A DNA stretch of 64,000 bases from Sciurus carolinensis (GCF_902686445.1 NC_062219.1:112779160-112843159); one strand, 5' to 3'. Shown: positions 10,918 to 55,749, numbered from the stretch's first letter. Translations and numbers: made by a program. Notes: a model not told the origin generated them from the sequence alone.

Positions 10918-10923
10918 AATAAA
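10918..10923 (+). terminator. MEA1: MEA1 poly(A) signal (AATAAA)
   Basis: AATAAA sits 207 nt after the MEA1 stop codon, so cleavage is expected near 10935-10945. A second AATAAA at about 11060 could serve as a downstream alternative. Confidence 0.8.
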
Positions 10924-10939
10924 GCACCCTATGTACACA

Positions 10940-11880
10940 GCCAAAAGCCACGCTGCCTGTACCCCTGGAACCTGGGTCCAGCCCTCCCTAGCCCCTTGCC
11001 TCTCCAAGGTGCCCAAGAGGGACAGGTGAGGGCTGGCCCAGCATCAGCACAAACAAGGAAATAAATATGTATTGGGGGGAGCTATGCTTGGGGCACTGCT
11101 CCCTGCCTTCTTTCTTCTAGTTTTGGGAACCAACAGCACAGGAAAGCAGTCAGCCACAGGGTGGTCCCTTCCATGTTAGTGATCCCAGGGCTGCTGCTCA
11201 CCAGAGAAGGGGTATAGGGTAGGGTGATTGTTTATACCCTCCCCCGCTTGGTCCATCTGGGCCCTATATTCATCCTTTGTTGTCCACAGTCAGTGCTTTT
11301 CTCCTTTAGGACCTCCATGTTATCTTAGGCAGGGGATAAAAGGAAATAATAAAACTCTGTCAGCCTGCATACTGCTGGGGCTCAGGGCTTATTTGTGCTG
11401 CTGGAGGTTGGCTCCCCTCCAGCTACTCACTCCAGGGGCAAGTGGGGCTTGACATAACTTTGGTGAGAATAATTTGCTGCTCCCTATATGCCTCTGCAGG
11501 GGAGAGAGGAAGAGAGACACCTAGAGTTCAGGTGAGGATGAAGGGGAGAGGAGAGGAGCATATGTATTCCTGTGTGTGTATTTCTCAGCAACCTCAGATA
11601 GCTGTGGGGTTAGGAGCAGAAGGGGGACAGGCATCCCCAGGTTGTCTGTGCACTCAGCATCTTAATGCTCAGCCTGTCTGTACTAGCCACAGGGAGGCAT
11701 GAACACGCTTTGGGGAGAAGAGGGACCACTTGGTGTTCCCTACTTCAAGCGCCTCCATCCTCTAGAGTAGCTAGAGAGGTGCTGCCTTGCCCCAAGTCAG
11801 CCAGTAGGGAGCAGAGGGTGGAGGGCTGGGGCAGCGTCCCAGGGCTGAGTGGGCTGTGACCCTGTGGGAAGATGAGGGGG
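10940..11880 (-). other. PPP2R5D: PPP2R5D 3' UTR
   Basis: About 1 kb of unique sequence between the PPP2R5D stop codon and its first AATAAA. No repeat and no convincing open frame were seen on either strand. Confidence 0.65.
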
Positions 11881-32610
<20,730 letters not shown>

Positions 32611-32900
32611 CTCGGCCCCTCCGGACCCGGCCCGGCTCCTGCGGCCCCGCTCCGGCTCCGGCTTTGCTCGGCCGCACTCGGCCCGCTCGGCGTCTCTTCG
32701 CCACCGCCTGCGCGCTGCGCCCGGGTCGAGCGGTGTCTGCGCCTCTAATTGGCTCGAACTCTTACAAACCTGCCTGACAACCAGGCGCCGCCTCCTCGGA
32801 TTGGTCATTGGAGCCAAGCTGCTTCCTTTTTTTCTCATTGGAAAGAAAGAGTACAAACCGCCAGGGTTCGGCTCCCAGAATTGGCTGAGGTGGGAAATCC
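32611..32900 (-). promoter_or_regulatory. PPP2R5D: PPP2R5D CpG promoter with five CCAAT boxes
   Basis: The CpG-rich region from about 32480 to 32800 covers exon 1. Five ATTGG motifs (CCAAT on the PPP2R5D strand) lie at 32748-32752, 32800-32804, 32807-32811, 32837-32841 and 32880-32884. No TATA box is visible on the minus strand. The start site is inferred to be between about 32640 and 32740. Confidence 0.7.
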
Positions 32901-33521
32901 CGCCCCAAAATGGGTCGGGCTTAGTGAAGGAGGCGGGGGTAAGGGGAAACCCAAGCCTGGCTAGGACTGCTGCACTCCAGTGTCTGGTGTGCCTCGGCCT
33001 CGGCCATTCTTCGTAGCCCTTGGAGCTGTGCTCCTTCTTTTTTGAAGTGGCTCTCACACTTTACCCACTCTGCTAGCCCGCCCAGTCCGAACTGAAGAAA
33101 AGAAGCAATAAAACGAAGGGTAAAGTAGGACCGATTGCAGATGCAAAATTAGCGAAGTCTCCCAAGGGCCCTCCAGGGCATTCACCCCCTAGACCTGAGT
33201 TGGAGAGGAGCAAAGGGGAAGCCTGTCAGGGGCGGGACCCGGGTGAACCCAGATGAAGATTCCTGGTTTGTTAAAACCTAGAAAATGGGTCCCCATACCT
33301 ACTGCAAGTATCCTGGGATTGGAGAGCCAGCTAGATTTGAGCAGTTAAGAACGAAGTGGAAAAGGAATCTCATTGATTATGGTCTCTGGAAATACACCCC
33401 TTACACACTACCCCACCCAAACCAATGCTCTAATGGGTGAGACTCAGTTCCTGCCCTCAAGGAGTTCGTAGTCTGGTGAAATTCAAACTTGTGTAAACCG
33501 ATGGTTAAGATACAATGTGAT

Positions 33522-33918
33522 AAATCTGGGACAGTGGTGCAAGCCTGTAATCCCAGTGATTCCGGAAGCTGAGGCAGAAGGATGGCAAACTGGAGGCCAG
33601 TGATTGGCAATTTAAGAAAACCCAGTCTCAAATTTATAAAAAGGCAGTAGAATGAGACAGACCTTATTACCCTATAGACATGTATGATTAAATGACTGGT
33701 GTCACTCTGCACCATGTATAGCCAGAAAAACGAGAAGTTATGTTCCATTTGTGTACAATGTGTCAAAATGCATTCTACTGTCAAGTACAACTAATTAGAA
33801 CAAATTAAAAATAAATTTAAAATTTTTAAAAAGAAATAAAAAGGGCTAGGAATGTAACTCTGTGTTAAAGCACCCCCTGGGTTCAATCCCTAGTACCACT
33901 AATAATAATAATAAATTG
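33522..33918 (+). repeat. Dimeric SINE split by an L1 3' end
   Basis: SINE left arm at about 33522-33645 and right arm at about 33840-33900 ('gggttcaatccctagtacc'). Between them lies an L1 3' end with 'accttattaccctatagac', 'gtgtcactctgcaccatgta' and 'ccatttgtgtacaatgtg', ending in an A-rich tail. Confidence 0.65.
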
Positions 33919-33994
33919 CACAAACCTTGAAGTGGCAAGAAGGAATACTTTAGAGAGGCTACTATGGTAACTGACGACTATATTAAGAACTAGT

Positions 33995-34760
33995 CCCTGG
34001 GGGCTGGGGATATAGCTCGGTTGATAAAGTGTTTGCCTTGCATGCACAAGGCCCTGGGTTCAATCCCCAGCACCCCCCCCCCCAAAAAAAAAAAAGAAAC
34101 TAGTCCTGGGCTGAGGATGTAGCTCATCGATAGCACCTGTCTGACATGTGTAATGTCATGGGTTCCATCCCCAGCACAGCAAAAGAAAAAAATAAAAATA
34201 AATGGGTCCTGTAATCACAGCTACTAGGGAAGCTTAGGCAGGGGGATGGCAAGTTTGAGGCCAACTGGGACAATATATTGAGAGCCTACCTCAAGATAAA
34301 ACATAGTGGTACACACCTGTAATGGAAGCTGCTCAGAAGGCTGAGGCAGGAGGATCGGATGGCAAGTTCAAAGCCAGCCTCACAACTTAGGGAAATCCTG
34401 TCTCTAAATAAAATATAAGAAAGGGCTGGGGATGTGGCTCAGTGGTTTAGTGCCCCTGGGTTCAATCCCAGGTACCAAGAAAAAACAACAACAATAAGTA
34501 AACCAAAAAAAGGGTTGGGAGGGCTGGGATGTAGTTTCATGATAGAGTAAAGCCCTTGGTTTGATCCTCAGTACCACACATACATACAAAAATAAAATAA
34601 AAATAAAATAAAATAATACCACCCTGAAGAAGGCTTGTCAAGAATAACCTATGGAGAATAAACCTCTGGAGCTAGAGGTTCAGTGGTAGTTGCTTGCTCA
34701 GCATGGAGGAGGCCCTGGTTTCCCCCAGAACTGCAAAATAAATAAATAAAACTTGCCCAG
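33995..34760 (+). repeat. Cluster of ID and dimeric SINEs
   Basis: ID at about 33998-34096 with a C9/A11 junction, ID at about 34105-34200, two left arms and one right arm of dimers at about 34205-34490, ID at about 34512-34618 and a degenerate ID at about 34668-34750. All share one orientation. Confidence 0.85.
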
Positions 34761-35146
34761 GGAGAGCAACATTTAAAGAGAGTGGCCATGGGGATGGAGA
34801 AGAGAGGTTTGGATCAGAAAATATGTAGACTCAACAGGATTTAGTGATTCACTGGATTGTGGGGAGACAGTATCAGAAAGGGAGGAGCTGAGGATAACTT
34901 CCAGAAGTGATCAAGGATGTAGGAGGAAAATGGTGTCATAATGGCAAAGAAAGTAAGAGAGGATTGGTCAGAGGAAGACTAAGTAAGATAAAGATTGAAC
35001 AGCAATGACTTGATCCTGCAGTTAGGAGGTTACTGGAGATCTTTGCCCAGGAAGTTTTAGAGGAATAGAAATAAGTTTATAACGGGTTGAAGAGTGAACA
35101 AGAGTTAAAGAAGTGAAGACAATGAATGTAGCCTGGCTAGCTTATA

Positions 35147-35274
35147 GAAATAGTATTTGATGGGCTGGGGAGATAGCTCAGCTGGTAGAGTGCTTGCCTT
35201 GCAAGCACAAGGCCCTGAGTTCGATCCCCAGTACCGCAAAAAAAAAAAAAAAAAAGAAAAGAAATAGTATTTGA
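35147..35274 (+). repeat. Young ID SINE with 14-bp target duplication
   Basis: ID body at 35162-35237 followed by an A run. GAAATAGTATTTGA occurs at 35147-35160 and again at 35261-35274. Confidence 0.92.
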
Positions 35275-35659
35275 CTTTAATAACTAATAATATTTCAAGG
35301 TAACACAGTTTCCATTGCATGTCAATCATTTGCTGGGGAAAAGCCTGGGTGAGAAGATGTTTATTAACAGATGAGCAGTTGTGTCTGTATGAGTGCTGAT
35401 CTAGACAGGACACCAGATGTATTTGTCCATGCCCAAAGCCTCAAGGAGCACCATAGTCCTGAGACCTTGAGCTTGCCAGCTACTGTACATAACAGACATG
35501 TCTTCTATAGGCTCACCCCATTACCCAATCATTGATCCCTCTGGGAGGCAGGGAACAGAGTCACAGATAGTGGGATTAGGACTACCAAATGGGAACTTTT
35601 ATCTCTGTGAATCCAGGTCCTAGCACCTTCTGGTATGCTGTTTTAAAATGTAGGAATTG

Positions 35660-35842
35660 TGGGTCATGGAGGCACATGTCCGTAATCCCAGTGACTCTGG
35701 AGGCTGAAGCAGGGGGATCACAAGTTCAAGGCCAGCCTGGGCAATTTAGCAAGACCCCCATCTGAAAATAAAAAATAAAAAGGGGATGTAGCTCAGTGGC
35801 AAATTGCTCCTGGATTCAAACCTGAAAGAAAAAAAAATAGGA
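35660..35842 (+). repeat. Dimeric SINE
   Basis: Left arm 'ccgtaatcccagtgactctg'; right arm shortened ('gatgtagctcagtggcaaat'). Confidence 0.8.
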
Positions 35843-36840
35843 ATGGACAATTTCAAGTATTTGACTTTTAGGTTTTCAGAAATGTATACTTTTAGGTTTC
35901 AGAAATGAGAGACTACCTCAAGATGTCCAGCTATGAAGGAAAGGAGAAAGTTGGGCACTAGCTGAAAGAGAACACAAGGTTCAGAAAGAAGAGATTGCCA
36001 CCATCCAAGCCACTGATTATAAATGAAAATACAGTAATGGATATTGGAAATGTGGCCTACCACTGTGCAAACGAGGACAAGGATGGACTCTAACAGCACA
36101 AATAGAGGGCAGGGTATTGGCTCAGTACTTGTGACAGAAGCCTCAAACCCCTCCCTTCTTCCTGTTCTGCTGCCTGCCCTCCTCCAGGATAGAAATAGCG
36201 AAGGGTCTCCAAAAATTGATCGGGGAGAGTAACTGGGTTTGAGGGAAGAAGGAAGCTGCTTTGTCTTCAAGTTGGGTGAGAATCAAGGACAGGACAATGA
36301 ACAGGACAATAAGTGCTGGGATGTGGGTTTTGTGTAGGATGTGTTAGAACAGGTGTGGTAGCACCAAGCACTCCAGGGATAGATGAATCACATATAGTAA
36401 TCCAGCCAGCAGCCACTGCATACCCATAAGCCTGTCTGAGACAGTTTTATAATCCTACCACTCCCTCCAACAACGTTCTCTACAACCCTCAAACTTCGAT
36501 GATGCCTACAGCTGCATAGGGCAAAGTGTAAGAGTTCCGCAAAGGAGTGGATCCCTTCCGAAACATTCCATCTACAACTTCCAGCACTGGTCCGAGTCAG
36601 TCGCAGGCCGCTCATCGATCAGTTAAAAAACTTTAGAATATGCTAAGCGGTACAGTAGTTGAGAGGACGTTACTCCCCTCGGAGGCAAAGGCAAACCCTT
36701 GTAAACACTGGTTCAAAGGGCGCAAGCGTTCTGGCTACCCCACGGCCGTGATTATGGTTACTGCAAACGAGGGACCGTCCTGATTTTCCAAGGCACAGTG
36801 CAACCTTTCGGAGCATGCTCCGGGCATCTGACGCCCCACC

Positions 36841-36957
36841 CATTTTCCTCACGCAGCCTCGGACCCAAGCGGAAGCAGCACTCCGGTCGCCGAGTCTTCC
36901 GGTTCGCTGGCTCCGGAAGCCGCACTACTTCGTTCTCCTGGTTGGTCTCTAATCACC
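36841..36957 (+). promoter_or_regulatory. PEX6: PEX6 promoter with three ETS cores
   Basis: CGGAAG at 36870-36875, CTTCCGG at 36896-36902 and CCGGAAG at 36913-36919 lie within 90 bp upstream of the ATG in a CpG-rich, TATA-less stretch. A peroxisome-biogenesis housekeeping promoter of this type is expected. Confidence 0.65.
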
Positions 36958-50030
<13,073 letters not shown>

Positions 50031-50309
50031 GAGCTGCCTGCAGTCTGGGACTGCCCACAATGGCAAAAGGTACCTAGGTGGCCCCTCAGAGAGACCTAAG
50101 ACGAAAGGGTTCCTCCTCAGGCTGTGCTGACCCACCTGAAGGCTGCCTCCCCCAGGAGATACCCTGAGTGCGGTGTGACCTTACAAGCCCCAACATCTCC
50201 TGCCTCCATGCCCCTCCTGCCAGGCCAGCTCTAAGATGGGCCCATCTGCTGAGGAGGGCCAGGGCCTGTCAGTCTGGGGATTGGTCCTGAAGCCATGTAT
50301 GTGGCAGAA

Positions 50310-50315
50310 AATAAA
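50310..50315 (+). terminator. PEX6: PEX6 poly(A) signal (AATAAA)
   Basis: AATAAA lies 280 nt after the PEX6 stop codon, followed by a GT-rich stretch; cleavage is expected near 50330. Confidence 0.8.
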
Positions 50316-50467
50316 GTACATCCTGACCGCTGCTGGTGCTGTGAAAGGTTGGAGTGGGGAAAAGCAAGGTTGGGGTAGGAGTGAGCCCTGGGGAAGGGCA
50401 GGGCCGGCACTATGGGAGCATGTTCCTTCGGACAAACACACAGTGTGGGGAATTAAAAGGCAAAGAT

Positions 50468-50480
50468 TATATTGTTTACT
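50468..50480 (-). terminator. GNMT: Candidate variant GNMT poly(A) signals
   Basis: On the minus strand AGTAAA (50480-50475) and AATATA (50473-50468) lie about 145 nt after the GNMT stop. No AATAAA or suitably placed ATTAAA is visible on that strand between here and the PEX6 end. Assignment is tentative. Confidence 0.4.
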
Positions 50481-50621
50481 CTTTCCTTTATCTGAACCCA
50501 CATCCCTGAACCTCAACTGCAGTGTCTGCACTAGGGTTGGGCTTCGTGTGAGGCCATGGATCCCTACCACCCCAGAGCCTAGCAGCGCCTAAGCAAGGGG
50601 CTGTGGGAGGCAAGGCCACCT

Positions 50622-53615
50622 TCATTCTGTCTTCTTGAGCACGTGGATGAAGTAGCAGGGAATGTAGGCCTGGCCTGGCTTGTAAGGCTTGAAGTCGCCC
50701 AGGATGCTATGTTGGCACTTGCCCCCGAAGGCTGCTTGGAGCAACTCCGTGAAGGACGCCAGACAGTGCGGGTAGTAAGAGAGCCGGAATTTACTGCAAC
50801 AGGGCCCCCACCAACCATGAGGACCAGTGGCCTCAGCTTTCCCCACTGCTACCTCACCCCTGCCAGGCTAAGCAGTACCTGAAGCTAGGAGAACCATCCT
50901 GGCCAGCATCCGCCACCTGCACTGTGTAGTCCAGGGTCACCATGTGGGCTTTGTTATTCACTGTTAGCACTGATGTCGTGATGTCCTTGGTAGAATCACT
51001 CTGTAGGCAGTGGTCATAGGCTGCGTTAACCTCTAACCCACTATGGGGCCAGAAGACCCCAGGCTCACACCTTCCACTTGAGGTCTGCCCTTCCCTGGTG
51101 GACACACCTTATAGTAGATGTTCTTCCCTGGGGGTGCACAACCTGTGCTGAGGATGTGGTCATAGTTGCGATGATCAATGACTAGCAGGCCCCCTGACCG
51201 CACCATGCTCGCAATGTTCTTTAGTGCCTGCCGATGCTCACTCTGGTCACCTGGGCTCAACAAGGACAGAGAGGCTCCATCTGAATATGACCTCCAACAC
51301 CATTCTCTCTCCTATTTCTCCCCTCCCCAAATGCCAGTACCAAGGAAGAGGGGCCAAAAAGCAAAGTCATCTTTATCGGGGAGCAGCCACCCAGGAAGAG
51401 TCTGGAAATGGGTAGAGCTCAAGGAAAGTGACATCCCCAAGGTCACACCTCTCACCTTTGCAGTCTGGCAAATGGGCAAAACTGTTTCCAAGACAGATGA
51501 CTGCATCAAAGCCACCTCCTGCTGGTTGGGGCACATCTTTATCCAGCGTCATCCAGTTGGCTTCTTCAATGACTGGGGGCCAGGAAGGAGAAGAGGAATT
51601 ATAGTGGCCTCATGGTACCAGTACCATCCACCTTCGCCAAGTGCAATCCCGCCTTAGTTTCTTCTTCAATACACACATACACACACAATCTCCATCCAGT
51701 TAGAGAGAATTGTGATGGACATTTGGATAGTGAGAAGGGAGGAGAGGGCCATTTGCGGGGAGAAGGACTCTCTGCTTATGGGTTTTTATCTGGGAGGAGG
51801 GACAGGATGCTATAAACAGTTAAAACTAGCCTTTCAGAACTGGGTGTGGTGGTGCACACCTCTAGTCCCATCTACTCAGGAGGCTGAGGCAAGGAGGACC
51901 AGCCCAGGCAACATAGATTCCATCTCTAAAAGGGTAGGGGTACTGGAAGTATAGTGTTTTGATAGAACTCATGCATAGCATGCCCAAGGCCCTGGGTTCA
52001 ATCCCCAGCACCAAAAACAAACTAGCCCTTGACAACCAGTAGCTCATTCTGATGCTTAAGCCTCCCTTTCAGGAAAATGACAGTAATTGTTATCTCCTGA
52101 GGAAAACAAAACACCCAGACTACCCCATGCAAAGGAGCCCAGGGAGGAGAGAAGAGTGTTCCAGGAAGTGGTTGGTCAGGAAGGCCCGGCTAGACTTACA
52201 TACCCCACTTGTCGAAGGCAGGCTCCTGCCGCCGGTTCCAGCGCTCTTTAAGTGCATACTTCAACATTTTGTCACTGGCATCCACACTCGTCACACTGAA
52301 ACCCTCTTCCACCAGCATGATGGAGTCCACCCTGGGCAGGGCCAGGGATGAGAGGCCAAGAAAGGCAGTCAGGACAGCCTGGAATGCCAAGGAGGCCCTG
52401 CACAAGACACCTCCTTCTAAACTCTTGAGTTTCTTCCCCTGCTGCTTCTCCCAGACCCTCCCCACTGACCTCAAATGACCTCAGAAATCTGTACTGGGAA
52501 TTGTACTCAGGGGTTCTCTACTACTGAGCTATATCCCCAGCCTTTTTTTATTTTTTGAGACAGGGTATTGCTAAGTTGACCCAGTTGGCCTCAGACTTGT
52601 GATCCTCCTGCCTCAGGCACTAAAATAGCTGGGATTTCAGAAACGTGCCACCAAATCTGGCATAAATCTGTTTCTTATCACTGGATGGTAACCTTTATTT
52701 CATAGCACTGTGTCAGAGCCAGGCACTCTACAAATGTGCGTTCACCCTTTGGGCAATCCTGTGAGGTAGATGGTATTCTCATTTGTGAGACTGGCACACT
52801 GTGGCTCCTGTAAAAAACTAGTTCACTAGAGGCAATATATGTAGCATGCTGGTTTGGAGCATAGACCAGATCCTAAACCCCCTCTGGGCCTGTATCTTCA
52901 CTACTTGGGAAACTTTGTTACTTCTATGGGGCCTACTACTGGGGAGTAATAAATTGAGGATTATCATAATTACCTCATGGGGTTTTGTAAGGGTTTGAAA
53001 AACTGAAATATCAAAATCTGGCACTGCACTTGGCACGTGCAAATATTGAACAAATGTTAACTGTTAACACTGCCCAAGGCCATCACAGGAGAAACACTGC
53101 TGGAGCCAGGATCCGGCCTGGCCCCAAAGCCCAGTTCTTGCTCTGTGCCGTGAACCCTCACTGCTCTGCGTGAACCCTCACCTCTCTTGTCCTGAGTCTC
53201 CTCCACACCTTCTTGCCCCTTGGCCTGCTCGGTGCGCTTGAGGTGCCCATTCTGCCTGGGCAGGCAAGTATCCGCAGCCCTGGCATCCATCCTGCCCCTG
53301 CCCAAGTCCGACAGGACCACCCTGACGTGCCCAGTCTTGGTCCCGCGGTCCACCTGTCTGGGTGGAGCCAGTCCCTCGTACCCACTCCCCAGCCCCAGCT
53401 GGGGCTCACCCAGTGCCGCAGGCCACGTCGAGCACCCGCTGGCAGCCATGCTGGCGCAGCAGCCCGAGCAACCACGCCTTGTACTCGGCGGTGCGGCTGC
53501 GGGTGTCCCCGATGTAGAGCTGCCACACGCGCGCCGCCTCCCCGTCCGCATACTGGTCGGGTATCCCTTCGGCTGCCACCCCCAGAGAACGGGTTCGGTA
53601 CACGCTGTCCACCAT
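50622..53615 (-). CDS. GNMT: GNMT, glycine N-methyltransferase
   Basis: GNMT transfers a methyl group from S-adenosylmethionine to glycine, making sarcosine. It is an abundant cytosolic liver homotetramer that buffers SAM levels and binds folate. Six exons (minus): 53410-53615, 52204-52331, 51456-51572, 51108-51250, 50879-51000, 50622-50793; phases agree and give 295 aa, as in human. [17 protein letters not shown] opens the protein. Motif [10 protein letters not shown] (residues 61-69) with [12 protein letters not shown] is the SAM site; [13 protein letters not shown] and [10 protein letters not shown] follow. The last residues are IHVLKKTE. The frame stays open upstream to an ATG at 53669, but that ATG overlaps the TATA box, so I start at 53615. 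Liver-type expression fits the TATA promoter. Confidence 0.98.
51838..52020 (+). repeat. SINE left arm plus ID in GNMT intron 2
   Basis: 'gtgtggtggtgcacacctct' begins a shortened B1-like arm; an ID-like unit ends 'gggttcaatccccagcacc' near 52012. Confidence 0.8.
52490..52662 (-). repeat. Inverted dimeric SINE in GNMT intron 1
   Basis: 'gggaattgtactcaggggtt' to 'gctgggatttcagaaacgtg'. Confidence 0.8.
52670..53060 (+). repeat. MIR/L2-like relics in GNMT intron 1
   Basis: 'caatcctgtgaggtagatgg' with 'attctcatttgtgagactgg', then 'ctgggcctgtatcttcacta' and 'aattacctcatggggttttg' follow MIR order. There are probably two copies; boundaries are uncertain. Confidence 0.55.
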
Positions 53616-53700
53616 CCTTCGCCAAGCCTGGCTCGGCAGCCACCGGCTCCGCAGCCACCGGCTCCGCATTTATAGTTAGGCTGTGGTCGGCGGCCTCACC
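53616..53700 (-). promoter_or_regulatory. GNMT: GNMT TATA promoter with 15-bp duplication
   Basis: TATAAA lies on the minus strand at 53674-53669, 54 bp upstream of the ATG, so a start site near 53640-53645 would leave a 5' UTR of about 25-30 nt. GCAGCCACCGGCTCC (plus strand) is repeated perfectly in tandem at 53636-53650 and 53651-53665, between the TATA box and the start codon. Confidence 0.7.
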
Positions 53701-54269
53701 TGGCCAATGGCAGGTGAGCATGGGGACACGCCCCCTGCTGGGCTCTACGCCCCGCTGTCCCTACAGCCGGGAGGGTTCTACACCGCAATCCTGAACCCCG
53801 CCCTTCTTACCCTCTGTGCAATCCCACCATGAGGCGAAGCTCTGGGCTATATCCCTACCCCGGCGGGCGGGGTAGGGGATTGAGGCAGCCAGGAGAGGAA
53901 GAAGCAGTGCGATTACTCGCTCCACCACTACCTAAATCGGAACGGGTAGAAAACTTGAAAATTCACACAAAACTGAACATCCATAGGGCAGGACTGGGCG
54001 GTGCCCAGGGAGGGAAGAAATTAGCATATCTAAGGAAGGAATATCCCTCTGAAGGGGCTAGCAAGTCAGGGCAGGGAAGACGTTTGGAGTCTGGGATAAT
54101 GCGGTCTGTCCATGAAAGTCCGCTGCCAAAGCCCCGTCCCTAAGATCATCCTCACCCACCTGGAAGAACGTGTACCTCTAACATCAGCTTTTATTTCCCC
54201 TGAGCCTCCTAAGGTCCTTCCTTCCAATTTCTGGCCTACTGAGCACTTTTCTAAAAATCATCTGCTAGC

Positions 54270-54595
54270 CAGGCGCAGCGTCAAATGCCTGTAATCCCAG
54301 TTATTTGGAAGGTTACAAGGCAAAAGGATCAAGGCCAGCCTGGGCAAGTTAGCCAGATACTGTCTCAAAATAAAACTTTAAGTTTTAAAGATTGCAGCTC
54401 AGTGGTAAAGCACTTGTCTAGCCTGCTGTGAAGCCCTGTGTTCAATCCCCCGTACCACCCCTCACCCCCGACCCCCGCCAAAAAATAAAGCTGTGTGTGA
54501 TGGCACATGCGTTTGGTTCCATCTATTCAGGAGGCTGAGGCAGGAGGATCCCTTGAGCTCAGGAGTTCAAGGCCAGTTGAGCAACATAGTGAAAT

Positions 54596-54686
<91 letters not shown>

Positions 54687-54690
54687 TAAA
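54270..54690 (+). repeat. Dimeric SINE and B1-like SINE ending in (TC)n(AC)n
   Basis: Dimer at about 54270-54475; B1-like unit at about 54490-54600 whose tail is (TC)n at about 54599-54652 followed by (AC)n at about 54653-54684. Confidence 0.9.
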
Positions 54691-55324
54691 AAAATTTTAA
54701 AAAATTTAAAAATTGCATTCTAAAGACCACCTGCTTTCCACAGGACAAAAGTCAGGACAGAAGTGGTAGTGCTTGGTGCCTTTGCTACTTATTATACTAC
54801 TTATTGTCACTTTATAATTTGGTTATTTGGTTTGGTTAATCTACATTCCCATTTCCTCCCCAGAACAGGTTTCCCAGATTTCTCCCCAAGGGTAAGACCC
54901 CAGACTTAGGTAGATTCCAGGAAATGTTACTGAGTAAAACCCTTGTAAGAAGTGGAGAAAAATCAAATCCATCTGCATTGGTTGTTCCAGCTTCAGGAAA
55001 AGTGAGTTAGGGATGAGAAAAAAGGAGTCTCCCCTCCCTTATCTTTTTACTGTCAGAACTGCAGAACTGGAGGAACCCCCAAGATTGTGTAAGCATTCTT
55101 AACTTTCAAATTCTGGCATAGAAACAGTACCAAGTGGATCTGCCCAGGCCCAAACAAAGGAGCCTTGGGCTCTTACTCACCTTACAAAGTCTCTGAGAAC
55201 AGGCATTGAAAGACATTGTATTGGGTAATTTCAAGTAAACCCACAGTCATTCTTTTATCAGAATATTCTAGGGAAAATACACTCCACCACCCCTTGACAT
55301 TTTTTTCAAGTCTCATCCTAAAAT

Positions 55325-55625
55325 AATTATCCTCCCCAGGCACCATGTTGTGTACCTGTAGTCCCAGCTACTTCTCAAGCTGAAGCTGGAGGACCATTTG
55401 AACCTAGGAGTTGAAGGCCAGCATGGATGACTATTGAGATGCTCATCTCAATAAAAAACATGTGATCCTAGTGGCTCAGGAGGGTAGCAAGTTCAAGGCC
55501 AGCCTCAGCAATTTAGCAAGGCCCTACGCAACTGAGACAATGTTTCAAAATAAAAAAGGGCTGGAGATGTGGCTCAGTGGTTAAGCACCCCTGGGTTCAA
55601 TCCCTGGTACCGGAAAAGAAAAAAA
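55325..55625 (+). repeat. B1-like SINE and dimeric SINE
   Basis: B1-like arm at about 55335-55455 ('cctgtagtcccagctacttc'); partial left arm plus right arm at about 55460-55620 ('gatgtggctcagtggttaag'). Confidence 0.85.
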
Positions 55626-55749
55626 GAAAAATGAGAGAAAGAAAAGACAAAGTTAAAAAAGAAGAAAAACGGAATTATCCTCTCTTGGTTGTGGGCAGCA
55701 TCACAGCATAATATACAACCACCTTACTCTATGGGGTTGGCTGTGTGTT

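Larger units (their letters stand above)
32901..36840. other. Intergenic interval between PPP2R5D and PEX6
   Basis: The two genes are head-to-head about 4.3 kb apart, too far for a shared core promoter. Repeats fill roughly 33.5-35.85 kb. 32900-33510, 34760-35140, 35275-35650 and 35850-36840 look mostly non-repetitive. No gene is recognised. Confidence 0.7.

Noticed and set aside
34003..34080. tRNA-like A and B boxes as true tRNA genes, here and at many ID sites
   Set aside because: They are ID SINEs: dispersed, followed by A tails and target duplications, and lacking a proper tRNA cloverleaf end.
33995..35274. Repeated units with spacers resembling a CRISPR-like array
   Set aside because: The units are about 75-100 bp SINEs of variable length and spacing in a vertebrate genome, not short identical repeats with uniform spacers.
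53616..53669. 18-residue N-terminal extension of GNMT
   Set aside because: Its ATG overlaps the TATA box and would lie upstream of the expected transcription start; the family protein starts at [10 protein letters not shown].
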